Of a DNA stretch of 64,000 nucleotides, positions 9,074-17,169 are shown piece after piece. The translations under genes were made by a program, and so were the position numbers. Every line of letters starts with the position of its first letter. Position 1 is the stretch's first letter. The notes below the pieces were generated by a model, which did not search any database, had not been told where the DNA came from, and saw nothing but the letters and a program-made list of their open reading frames with translations. This stretch comes from Syntrophaceae bacterium UBA2280 (GTDB lineage Bacteria; Desulfobacterota; Syntrophia; Syntrophales; Smithellaceae), in contig DDWS01000002.1 in the NCBI GenBank assembly GCA_002347685.1, forward strand, positions 20,830 through 84,829, read 5' to 3'.

Positions 9074-9149
9074 GGTACTCCCCTTTGCGGCGCATACAAA
9101 AACATATTCCCTGACCGGATGTCAACACGAATCACCGTCATCGGGATTT

Positions 9150-9785
9150 TTACCGCTCTTTGCCGCCGGTCATCAGAAAAACCGTGAATACGCGATTTTT
9201 GCCGTCTTCATCCGGTTTTTCAATGCGCGCCGCTTCACGATCACGAACCCGGGTAAATCCCGCGTCAGTCAACGCCAGGTGCAGGTCTTTGCGGTTAAAC
9301 CCGAAATGAAACACGCCTGTATTGCCGGAATGGAACCGGCCGTCGTCCGGATCGAGATCAGCGATACACAGGATTCCGGCAGGACGCAAAACACGATAAA
9401 ACTGCTTCAACAGCGCGCCGGTTTCTTTGACATGATGCAGCGTCATGCTGCTGACGACGAGATCATAACAGCCCGTCAGGATGTCGCCTTCGTCAAGGTC
9501 AATGAGGCGGGAGGTGACATTGGCTGTGCCCTGCTTTCGGACTTTTTTTTGAAGGACGTCGAGCATGCCTCGCGAGCTGTCCACGCCGTGTATGGAACGG
9601 ACGAAGGGTTGCAGCGCCATGGTCAGAAGCCCCGTCCCGCACCCGAAATCCAAAACATCCATATCTCTGGAAAGGATGACATATTCCCGAATGGCCCGCG
9701 CGATGTCGGCTGCCACTTTGACGCGTCCCGGGTTTGCGTCCCAGGCGCTCGCCTCTGCATCAAAATTTCTTTTTTCGTGGGTCAT
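9150..9785 (-). CDS. Class I SAM-dependent methyltransferase
   Basis: A protein of 211 residues from the ATG at 9785. The Rossmann methyltransferase signature V-L-D-F-G-C-G-T-G-L-L-T (motif I) is near residue 45, followed by an acidic loop H-G-V-D-S-S. Motif IV appears as D-L-V-V-S-S-M-T-L-H-H-V. This is the UbiE/Methyltransf_11 class; the substrate cannot be inferred. A TTG start 7 codons upstream is possible but lacks a ribosome site, so ATG is preferred. The gene stands alone between radA and the DUF2892 gene, with a strong hairpin just upstream of it. Confidence 0.88.
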   Translation of the reverse strand: MTHEKRNFDAEASAWDANPGRVKVAADIARAIREYVILSRDMDVLDFGCGTGLLTMALQPFVRSIHGVDSSRGMLDVLQKKVRKQGTANVTSRLIDLDEGDILTGCYDLVVSSMTLHHVKETGALLKQFYRVLRPAGILCIADLDPDDGRFHSGNTGVFHFGFNRKDLHLALTDAGFTRVRDREAARIEKPDEDGKNRVFTVFLMTGGKER

Positions 9786-9831
9786 GTGGTCCAATCCCTT
9801 TGACAAAACCAGGGTGAAGGCAAAAGGCGAA

Positions 9832-9868
9832 GGCAGGCCGGTTCTGATGGCCCTTCAACCGGCCTGCC
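9832..9868 (-). terminator. Strong hairpin, probable terminator of the DUF2892 gene
   Basis: Perfect 12-bp arms at 9832-9843 and 9857-9868 with a 13-nt loop begin a few bases after the DUF2892 stop on the minus strand. Downstream bases include a short CTTTTG stretch rather than a full T-run. Confidence 0.55.
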
Positions 9869-9873
9869 CTGAT

Positions 9874-10080
9874 CTATCTGGATTTGCCGATGGTGGAGAT
9901 ATTGAAGGGGACGTAAAGCGGGCAGAAGGCGAGGGCGCTGGTGACCAGGAAAATCAGCGCGAAAATACCGAGAATGACGGCGGCGACGCCGCTGATGGTC
10001 CCGGTCAGATAAAGAATGATGACCACAATGGCCAGCAAAACCCTGATGGTCCGATCGATGGTTCCCATGTTCTTTTTCAT
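9874..10080 (-). CDS. DUF2892 (YgaP-like transmembrane domain) protein
   Basis: A small protein of 68 residues that opens M-K-K-N-M-G-T-I-D-R-T-I-R, the conserved start of DUF2892 (the YgaP transmembrane segment family). Two hydrophobic helices follow, then F-C-P-L-Y-V-P-F-N-I-S-T, which contains the single cysteine typical of the family. Such proteins sit in the inner membrane and are often paired with rhodanese or sulfur-handling domains; their role is unclear. The ATG at 10080 has AAAGGGG 5 bp upstream; a GTG two codons earlier is too close to that site. It is 134 bp downstream of the candidate selenoprotein gene on the same strand. Confidence 0.85.
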   Translation of the reverse strand: MKKNMGTIDRTIRVLLAIVVIILYLTGTISGVAAVILGIFALIFLVTSALAFCPLYVPFNISTIGKSR

Positions 10081-10214
10081 ACACACCCCTTTCTTTCAGA
10101 AACGGCTGAAAAGAAAAAAACTGATCATGCGCGAATGAACAAATCCGCGCATCCCGCCTGCCTCACCGCACAATTTACCACCAATTCATCCGGCAGGCAA
10201 GACCTTGAGTACAT

Positions 10215-10388
10215 TTACTCTCCGCGCCTGCCGTCCGGTTGATCATCGGGGATTGCGGTATTTTTCTTCTTGTCCGGAACCGGACAAGACGGTTTCATTC
10301 AGGTTGAGATGCCCATCTTCGGCAGCAGCCAGGCCTGCAGAAAAAACCAGCCCCCGATAATCAGCAGTACCACAAATATATCGTTCAT
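10215..10388 (-). CDS. Candidate one-helix membrane selenoprotein (in-frame TGA)
   Basis: If the TGA at 10301-10299 is read as selenocysteine (U30), the frame runs 57 residues to TAA at 10215. Residues 1-29 are MNDIFVVLLIIGGWFFLQAW then LLPKMGIST, a single transmembrane helix. Next comes U30-M-K-P-S-C35 and a hydrophilic tail of about 22 residues. U/C spaced by four residues resembles a redox pair. A perfect inverted repeat begins 11 nt after the TGA and fits a bacterial SECIS. An AGGTGAAGGA ribosome site and a promoter precede the ATG. If TGA is a stop, the product is a 29-residue membrane peptide. It lies upstream of a DUF2892 gene on the same strand. I do not recognise a named family, and the function is unknown. 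Confidence 0.6.
10269..10288 (-). promoter_or_regulatory. bSECIS-like hairpin after in-frame TGA
   Basis: A perfect inverted repeat with 9-bp arms and two central bases. In RNA it gives a stem of 7-8 bp with a 4-6 nt loop starting with G, about 17-18 nt after the UGA. This matches the known bacterial SECIS rule of a loop guanine roughly 16-37 nt downstream of UGA. Neither strand has a T-run after it, so it is not a simple terminator. Confidence 0.6.
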
Positions 10389-10422
10389 ATTCCTTCACCT
10401 CAATTCAAGCGCTTTGGTCTTT

Positions 10423-10450
10423 AATATAACGCGTCATCGAATAAAATCAA
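10423..10450 (-). promoter_or_regulatory. Promoter of the candidate selenoprotein gene
   Basis: On the minus strand TTGATT (10450-10445) and TATATT (10428-10423) are spaced by 16 bp. They lie about 35 bp before the ATG at 10388, which supports an independently transcribed small gene. Nothing else is evident in 10451-10626. Confidence 0.55.
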
Positions 10451-10626
10451 TAGGCCCTCACGGGAAAGATAAGTTTATTCGAGGTCTTTTCATGTTGCCA
10501 CCGAAGGGATAAATGTGGTAAGTTCATGCATTATCACCACCAGCACTTGCGGCAATGGCGCATCGACGTTCGTCCATTGATGGGATTTTGGTGTAACATC
10601 AGGGCCGGCAACGAAAAAGAATTTCC

Positions 10627-13308
10627 ATGGCTATGAAAAAGCAGACAAAAGTGAAAAACAGCGGCAATACGGGAAGCAGCCCCCTTCCTGCCCCGACCCG
10701 CAGAATCGGTAAGGTTGCGTCCGGCCCGGCAAAGCATGCGCCGGCCGGGCAGGCAGGCGATCCTTTCCCGATTGTCGGCATTGGTGCCTCCGCCGGCGGG
10801 CTGGAGGCCCTCGAACAATTCCTGGGGCATGTGCCCGAATCCAGCCGCATGGCCTTTGTGATCGTTCAGCACCTGGACCCGACCCACAAGGGGATCATGC
10901 CCGAACTGCTCGGGCGCGTCACCCCGATGAAGGTTTTCCAGGTTATCGACGGGATGCGGGTCAAACCCGACTGCGTCTATGTGATTCCTCCCAACAAGGA
11001 CATGTCCATTCTGCATGGCGTGTTGCACCTCTTTGAGCCGGGAGCGCCCCGCGGCCTGCGTCTCCCCATCGATTTCTTCCTGCGGTCGCTTGCCCTAGAC
11101 CGCAAGGAGCACAGCATCGGCGTCATTCTCTCCGGCATGGGTTCGGACGGCACGCTCGGACTTCGGGCCATCAAGGAAAAAGCGGGAATTGCGCTGGTGC
11201 AGACGCCCGCCACGGCCAAGTTCGACAGCATGGTCCGAAGTGCCATCGCGGAGGGGCTTGCCGATATCATTGCCCCGGCAGAGGATTTGCCCGGAAAGAT
11301 TATTGACTACCTGAAACACGCCCTGGTTATTACCTCGACCGAGATCCCCCTGGAAGAGAAGGACCACAGCGCGCTTTCCAAAATTCTGATCCTGCTTCGG
11401 TCCAAGACCGGCCAGGACTTCTCCCTGTATAAGAAAAACACCCTCTACCGCCGGATCGAGCGGCGCATGAGCATTCACCAGATCGACCGGATTGCCTCGT
11501 ATGTGCGCTACCTGCAGGAAAATGCCCAGGAGCTGGAAATTCTCTTCAAGGAGCTTCTGATCGGCGTGACCAGCTTTTTCCGTGACGAGGCCCCCTGGCT
11601 GCAACTGCGCGATGAGGTTATCCCGGCGCTGATTGCCGGCCACCCGCAGGGCGGAACGCTGCGGGCCTGGTCGGCGGGCTGCTCGACCGGGGAGGAGGCT
11701 TATTCGCTGGCCATGACCTTCAAGGAGGCCATTGAAAACGTTAAAGCCGCAAAAAAATTTACCTTGCATATCTTTGCCACCGATCTCGATCGGGAGACGA
11801 TTGACAAAGCCCGCCAAGGGGTCTATCCGGCAGGCATCGCCGCGGACGTGACGGATTCGCGCCTGACGCGGTTTTTCACCAGGGAAGCCAATGGCTACCG
11901 CATCCGCGCGGAAATCCGCGAAATGGTGACCTTTGCCACGCAAAACATCATCATGGACCCGCCCTTTACCAAGCTCGATATTCTCATCTGCCGCAACCTT
12001 CTAATCTATCTCACACCGGAACTGCAAAAAAAGCTCCTGCCGCTTTTTCACTACAGCCTGAAACCGGGCGGCGTCCTGTTTCTGGGCAGCGCGGAGACCA
12101 TCAACAGCTTTACGGACCTCTTCGAGCCGCTGCATATCAAGTCACGATTTTTCCGCAGGCGTGAATCCGTCCTGACTGCCGAAACGCTGGTGTTCCCAGC
12201 GTCATTTACCCCCGCCCTGCCGGGGCTTCCCAAGGAGTTAACGATGTTGAAACCCGCCGCCAATCTCCAGTCTCTTGCTGATCAGCTGCTCTTACAGCAC
12301 TTTTCCCCGCCGGCCGTTCTGGTGAACGACAAGGGCGATATTCTCTATGTCAGCGGTCGGACGGGCAAATACCTGGAGCCCGCGGCCGGGAAGGCCAACT
12401 GGAATATTTTTGCCATGGCCCGCGAGGGACTTCGTTTTGAACTCGGCAGCGCCTTCCAGAAGGCGCTGCGGCAAAAAGGGGCGATGAACGTCAGGGGGAT
12501 TCAGATTGGAACGAACGGCGGCAAACAGGTCGTCGATATCACCGTGCAGGCAATTGAAGAGCCGGAGGCGCTTCGCGGGATGGTGATGATCACCTTTACC
12601 GACGTGCCCGCGCCCCCGCAAGCCAAAAAGAAGGCTGGCGCAAGTAAAGCTCCTGTCGGCATGACCAGAATTCACGAACTGGAGCATGAGCTTCAACAAT
12701 TACGGGAACAGCTTCAGACGACCCGCGAGGAGATGCAATCCTCGCAGGAAGAGCTCAAATCCACCAACGAAGAATTGCAGTCCACGAATGAAGAACTGCA
12801 ATCCACCAATGAAGAACTGACCACCTCCCGGGAAGAGATGCAGTCCATGAACGAGGAGCTGCAGACGGTGAACGCCGAGCAGCAATCCAAAATGGATGAG
12901 ATGTCCTGGATCAACAACGATATGAGGAATCTGCTCAACAGCACACAAATCGTCACCGTGTTTCTGGACAACGAACTCCATGTACGGCGATTCACCACCG
13001 GAGCGGACAAACTCTTCAATCTGATCCCGTCGGATGTGGGAAGGCCGCTTTCCGACATCACTAGCGACCTGCTCTATCCCGGCATGACCGAAGAAGTGCA
13101 GGAGGTGTTAAGGACACTGGTTTTTTCGGAAAAGCAGATCGCCACCGGCGATGGGCGCTGGTTTCTGGTGCGCATCATGCCCTACCGCACGATGGACGAC
13201 ATCATCGGCGGCGTGGTGATCACTTTTTCGAACATCACCGCGGCCAAAAAGCTGGAGGTCGAACTGCGGGAAGAGATTGAGAAGTTAAAGAAAGAAGATA
13301 AAATATAG
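10627..13308 (+). CDS. CheB-CheR fusion with PAS domains and coiled coil
   Basis: An 893-residue hybrid signalling protein. CheB-type methylesterase occupies about residues 48-225, with catalytic serine in G-I-G-A-S-A-G-G, histidine in V-Q-H-L-D-P and aspartate in G-M-G-S-D-G-T. CheR methyltransferase occupies about 255-508, with the SAM site W-S-A-G-C-S-T-G-E-E-A-Y. A PAS-like region lies near 555-660. A striking coiled coil at 682-756 is built from E-L-Q-S-T-N-E repeats, and a PAS domain follows at 768-871. Most relatives continue into a histidine kinase; here the protein stops after PAS. It probably interacts with other regulators rather than chemoreceptors, since no che genes are nearby. 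A 7-bp repeat begins at its stop codon. Confidence 0.92.
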   Translation: MAMKKQTKVKNSGNTGSSPLPAPTRRIGKVASGPAKHAPAGQAGDPFPIVGIGASAGGLEALEQFLGHVPESSRMAFVIVQHLDPTHKGIMPELLGRVTPMKVFQVIDGMRVKPDCVYVIPPNKDMSILHGVLHLFEPGAPRGLRLPIDFFLRSLALDRKEHSIGVILSGMGSDGTLGLRAIKEKAGIALVQTPATAKFDSMVRSAIAEGLADIIAPAEDLPGKIIDYLKHALVITSTEIPLEEKDHSALSKILILLRSKTGQDFSLYKKNTLYRRIERRMSIHQIDRIASYVRYLQENAQELEILFKELLIGVTSFFRDEAPWLQLRDEVIPALIAGHPQGGTLRAWSAGCSTGEEAYSLAMTFKEAIENVKAAKKFTLHIFATDLDRETIDKARQGVYPAGIAADVTDSRLTRFFTREANGYRIRAEIREMVTFATQNIIMDPPFTKLDILICRNLLIYLTPELQKKLLPLFHYSLKPGGVLFLGSAETINSFTDLFEPLHIKSRFFRRRESVLTAETLVFPASFTPALPGLPKELTMLKPAANLQSLADQLLLQHFSPPAVLVNDKGDILYVSGRTGKYLEPAAGKANWNIFAMAREGLRFELGSAFQKALRQKGAMNVRGIQIGTNGGKQVVDITVQAIEEPEALRGMVMITFTDVPAPPQAKKKAGASKAPVGMTRIHELEHELQQLREQLQTTREEMQSSQEELKSTNEELQSTNEELQSTNEELTTSREEMQSMNEELQTVNAEQQSKMDEMSWINNDMRNLLNSTQIVTVFLDNELHVRRFTTGADKLFNLIPSDVGRPLSDITSDLLYPGMTEEVQEVLRTLVFSEKQIATGDGRWFLVRIMPYRTMDDIIGGVVITFSNITAAKKLEVELREEIEKLKKEDKI

Positions 13309-13372
13309 AATACAGAATACAGAATACAGTATTCTGGCTTCTGGATTCTGATCTCTGACTTCTGCCTTCTGA
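13307..13372. repeat. Palindromic heptamer repeat, copy 1
   Basis: Three tandem AGAATAC heptamers (left arm) are followed by about six TTCTGRN-type heptamers (right arm). The arms are imperfect reverse complements, so the 66-bp element can fold back. It fills the spacer between the CheB-CheR fusion and the lone CheB gene. Confidence 0.75.
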
Positions 13373-13393
13373 AGAATAGCGGAGTGATTCTCA

Positions 13394-13978
13394 ATGGAAG
13401 CTAAGCATTTTGCAAAAGATTTTCCTGTTGTTTGCGTGGGCGGTTCGGCCGGCGGCCTCGACGCCTATACCCGGTTGCTAAAGCATCTGCCGGCCGATAT
13501 GGGTGTCGCTATCGTCATCGTTAATCACTTGAGAACCACAGCCACACTGCTCCACGAGCTTCTCCCGCAATACACCGAGATGCCGGTTGAACTGATCACG
13601 GAAAGTTTACAAATCAAACCTAACCATGTGTTTATCATCCCGGAACAGCGTGATTTGCATGTTCAAGACGGAGAGTTCCGCTTAAAGCCGATATCCAAGC
13701 CCCGGGGATGGCCCGACGTGATTACGGTTTTTCTGCGTTCCCTGACTGAGAACTGGGACGGCAAACTTATCGCGGTCATTGTCTCCGGCTATGATGGTGA
13801 TGGAGCGGCAGCGCTATGCGGCATAAAAGAAGCGGGTGGCATTACCATCGCACAAAATCCCGACACAGCCGGGCAGCCGGATATGCCGGAGAGCGCCATA
13901 GCCAGCGGGTGTATAGATTTTGTTCTTTCACCTGAGGATATTGCAAAAGAAATTGTACGAATTGCGCGAGGAGAATAG
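13394..13978 (+). CDS. Stand-alone CheB-type methylesterase domain
   Basis: A 194-residue protein consisting only of a CheB catalytic domain. It opens with C-V-G-G-S-A-G-G-L-D-A, carrying the catalytic serine. Histidine lies in I-V-N-H-L-R and aspartate in S-G-Y-D-G-D-G-A. There is no receiver domain, so it is not controlled by CheA phosphorylation in the usual way. CheB enzymes remove methyl groups from glutamates of chemoreceptor-like proteins. It lies between the CheB-CheR fusion and a PAS/sigma-54 activator, separated on both sides by heptamer repeats. It resembles the methylesterase half of the upstream fusion but is clearly diverged. Confidence 0.9.
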   Translation: MEAKHFAKDFPVVCVGGSAGGLDAYTRLLKHLPADMGVAIVIVNHLRTTATLLHELLPQYTEMPVELITESLQIKPNHVFIIPEQRDLHVQDGEFRLKPISKPRGWPDVITVFLRSLTENWDGKLIAVIVSGYDGDGAAALCGIKEAGGITIAQNPDTAGQPDMPESAIASGCIDFVLSPEDIAKEIVRIARGE

Positions 13979-14101
13979 AAAGATAGAAGACAGAATTCAG
14001 GAGACAGAAGATAGAAGATAGAAGATAGAAAATGGAAGACAGCGTACAGAATATTTTTTATTCTGACTCCTGACTTCTGGATTCTGACTTCTGATCTCTG
14101 A
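13976..14101. repeat. Palindromic heptamer repeat, copy 2
   Basis: The left arm consists of AGAAGAC and AGAAGAT-type heptamers and the right arm of TTCTGAC-type heptamers, about 125 bp in total. It begins at the stop codon of the CheB gene and ends just before the AAAGGAG ribosome site of the next gene. Confidence 0.75.
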
Positions 14102-14114
14102 CAAAGGAGCAACC

Positions 14115-16880
14115 ATGGGCGCCATTAAAGATAAGCAATCAACAGCGGCAACTGAATTGCGCGGTCGGGCGACAAAAAGGTTGCGTGCGAAAAAGGCGCA
14201 ATTGCAGATGCCCGGTTCCGAGATAGACGCCAAACGTCTCGTCCATGAGCTTGAGGTCCACCAGATTGAACTGGAGATGCAAAATGTAGAACTGAAAAGC
14301 GTCCAGGAGGAGCTTGAGCTATCGCGCAATAAGTATCTCGGGCTGTATGACTTTGCACCCGTCGGATATTTTACTATCGATGCGGAGGGACGGATCCGCG
14401 AGGTCAATCTGACCGGCACCAAACTGCTGGGTATCGAAAGAAGGGGGCTAGTCAACAAACCCTTTATCATCTTTATCGCCGATGCGGACTCAAGGAGGAT
14501 TTTCGCAAAACACCAGGAAGATCTTCATCAGAATCCGGGCACCCAAATTTGTGAAATCCGGCTAAAGAGAAAAGGTGGCGCGATCTTCCATGTACAGGTC
14601 CAGAGCACAGGGAAGGAGACTGGCGACGGCGAAAACCGTGAGATCTACACCGCGATCATCGATATCACCGAGCGCAAAATGTTCGAAGAAATGGTGTTCG
14701 CCAGAGAAGCACGCTACCGCTCCTACATTGAAGTGACAGGGCAGCTGGCCTGGGTCACCAACCCTGCCGGGGAAGTTGAAAACGACATCCCCGAGTGGCA
14801 AAAATTTACTGGTCAAAGTGCGGGGGAAGTAAAGGGCTCAGGATGGGCGAAGGTTGTTCATCCGGACGATGTTCAGTATACCCAGGAGGCGTGGAGAAAA
14901 GCGATTGCAAAAAAAACCGTTTACGAGGTCGAATGCCGTATACGCAGGCATGACGGGGTCTACCGGCACTTTCTGGTTCGGGGAATTCCTGTGTTCCGGA
15001 AAGACGGAAGCCTTCAGGAATGGGTAGGAACCTCCATTGATATCACCGAGCGCAAGCAGATTCAGGATGCGCTGCAAGCTAACGAAAAGAGATTGAACCG
15101 CGCGCAGGAGATTGCCCATCTTGGCAGCTGGGAACTGGATCTGCTCACCGGTCGCCTGATGTGGTCGGACGAGACATGCCGCATCTTCGGTATTCAACCG
15201 CAGGAGCCAAACATAACTTATGAAACTTTCCTTGATGTCGTGCACCCTGACGACCGCGCCGTCGTGGATGCCGCCTATACAAGTTCGGTACATGAGGGTC
15301 AAGACGCTTATGAGATCGAGCACCGAGTGGTCAGAAAGTCAACGGGTGAAGTCCGCGTCGTCCTGGAGAGGTGCGAACACATTCGGGATGCATCGGGAAG
15401 AATCATCAAGTCCATCGGGATGACGCATGACATCACCGAGCAAAAAATGGTGGAGGCAAGGATTGAGCATCTGGCTTCCTTCCCCGAGCTCAATCCCAAT
15501 CCGGTCATTGAGACGGATCTTCAGGGCCGGGCCATTTACTGGAACAATGCGACCACAAAAATTTTGAAGAAATTAAAAGTTCCGGATGGCGATATCCGCC
15601 GCTTGCTTCCGCGTGATCTGACCGAAACAATCAAGGAGATGGAACAAAGAAACGACGGGCGATACGAACTGCGTGAAGTGGAAATAAACGGCAAGGTATT
15701 TATCGAAAGCATCATTGTGCCTGCCGGTCTGAAGGTGGCGCGCATTTACGCGCAGGATATCTCACGGCGCAAGCGGGCGGAGGATGCGCTTCAAAAAGCC
15801 CATGACGAACTCGAAACCCGGGTTCAGGAGCGGACTGCCGAGCTTCGGAAGGCTTTTTCGGAAATTGAAGCCATGAAAAATCAACTCGAGGCGGAAAATA
15901 TTTTCTTCCACCAGGAAAATAAAATGAAGCATCGATTTGAGAATATCATCGGGGACAGTGACGGTCTGAAGTATGTTCTCCATCGCGTCCGGCAGGTGGC
16001 ACCGGTAAACACAACGGTTCTGATCCTCGGGGAAACCGGAACGGGCAAGGAACTGATCGCCGCCGCCGTCCATTCCATGAGTCCCAGAAAAGAGAGGCCA
16101 TTGATCACGGTCAACTGCGCGGCGCTTCCGGCCAATTTGATTGAGAGCGAATTATTCGGCCGCGAAAAGGGCGCGTTCACCGGGGCCGATTCCCGGCGGA
16201 TGGGACGCTTTGAGGTTGCCAACGGTTCCACCCTTTGCTTAGACGAGATCGGCGAGCTGCCGCTGGAGCTGCAGATCAAACTCCTGCGGGTGATTCAACA
16301 CAACGAATTTGAGCGCCTGGGCTCCTCCCAGACCATCAAGGTTGATGTCAGGATTGTGGCAACAACCAATCGAGACCTGGAAAATGAAGTCCTCGCCGGT
16401 CGTTTTCGACAGGACCTTTTCTACCGGCTCAATGTTTTTCCCATCACGGTCCCTCCCCTCAGACAGCGAAAAGATGATATTCCGCCAATGGTTGAGGCCT
16501 TTGTCGACCGGTATTCGAGGAAAATGGGCAAGCAGATCAAAACCATCTCAAAAGAAACCATCACGACGCTTCAGGGTTATTCGTGGCCCGGGAACGTTCG
16601 GGAACTGGAAAGCATGATTGAAAGGGCTGTGATCTTGTGTGACGGGCCGGTTCTGCATCTGGAAAGCCATCCGGATATTTCATCCTCTGCTCATAGTGCC
16701 GCTTCTAGAACCCTGGAGGAGACGGAGAGAAACCAAATGCTTAAGATCCTTTCCGAAACCATGTGGCGCATCGAGGGAAAGAATGGGGCCGCAGCGATTC
16801 TGGACATCCACCCGAGTACCTTAAGAGCAAGGATGCATAAGCTCGGGATAGTCCGGACCCTGACAAAAAGGAAGAATTAA
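14115..16880 (+). CDS. PAS-rich sigma-54-dependent activator (EBP 1)
   Basis: A 921-residue enhancer-binding protein. The N-terminal helical region is followed by about four PAS domains (roughly residues 74-190, 202-315, 327-445 and 454-555) and a coiled coil to about 615. The AAA+ domain has Walker A GETGTGKE near 639 and the sigma-54-contacting GAFTGA near 686. A Fis-type helix-turn-helix sits at about 867-915. There is no receiver domain, so the signal probably enters through PAS ligands or partners. The AAA+ and HTH parts are very similar to the activator at 20186, suggesting duplication and overlapping DNA targets. It is a candidate activator for the paired-dyad sigma-54 promoters in this window. 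Confidence 0.95.
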   Translation: MGAIKDKQSTAATELRGRATKRLRAKKAQLQMPGSEIDAKRLVHELEVHQIELEMQNVELKSVQEELELSRNKYLGLYDFAPVGYFTIDAEGRIREVNLTGTKLLGIERRGLVNKPFIIFIADADSRRIFAKHQEDLHQNPGTQICEIRLKRKGGAIFHVQVQSTGKETGDGENREIYTAIIDITERKMFEEMVFAREARYRSYIEVTGQLAWVTNPAGEVENDIPEWQKFTGQSAGEVKGSGWAKVVHPDDVQYTQEAWRKAIAKKTVYEVECRIRRHDGVYRHFLVRGIPVFRKDGSLQEWVGTSIDITERKQIQDALQANEKRLNRAQEIAHLGSWELDLLTGRLMWSDETCRIFGIQPQEPNITYETFLDVVHPDDRAVVDAAYTSSVHEGQDAYEIEHRVVRKSTGEVRVVLERCEHIRDASGRIIKSIGMTHDITEQKMVEARIEHLASFPELNPNPVIETDLQGRAIYWNNATTKILKKLKVPDGDIRRLLPRDLTETIKEMEQRNDGRYELREVEINGKVFIESIIVPAGLKVARIYAQDISRRKRAEDALQKAHDELETRVQERTAELRKAFSEIEAMKNQLEAENIFFHQENKMKHRFENIIGDSDGLKYVLHRVRQVAPVNTTVLILGETGTGKELIAAAVHSMSPRKERPLITVNCAALPANLIESELFGREKGAFTGADSRRMGRFEVANGSTLCLDEIGELPLELQIKLLRVIQHNEFERLGSSQTIKVDVRIVATTNRDLENEVLAGRFRQDLFYRLNVFPITVPPLRQRKDDIPPMVEAFVDRYSRKMGKQIKTISKETITTLQGYSWPGNVRELESMIERAVILCDGPVLHLESHPDISSSAHSAASRTLEETERNQMLKILSETMWRIEGKNGAAAILDIHPSTLRARMHKLGIVRTLTKRKN

Positions 16881-17169
16881 AGACAGATTTTTTCATCTTC
16901 AGTCTTAGCGCAAGCCGCCTTTGCATGTAATCCACCAAAAAACTATTTTGTGGCAAGTGAACGGTTTATTTGATAGGGTAACAGCAGTGCAGAAACCGAG
17001 ATAACGCTCATCTTCCCTTAACGGTCCTCTTATGGTGATGATTGGATGGACGTTAGCAGGTGGCATTCAATGCATTTTATCCGAATACGCATCCATTCGC
17101 TTCAACCTCATTTACGCTGTTGGAAAGTGGTTCGTGCTTCAACGAGAATAAAGATTCCGGGAGATTACC

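Noticed and set aside
10269..10288. The perfect inverted repeat as a terminator
   Set aside because: No T-run follows it on either strand, and its distance from the in-frame TGA fits bSECIS better.
10270..10512. 80-codon plus-strand frame opposite the candidate selenoprotein
   Set aside because: No ribosome site and low-complexity translation; the minus-strand reading has promoter, ribosome site and hairpin.
16921..17120. TGGCA-like sequences upstream of kaiC as sigma-54 promoters
   Set aside because: The distance between GG and GC does not match the -24/-12 spacing, and no paired dyad is present.
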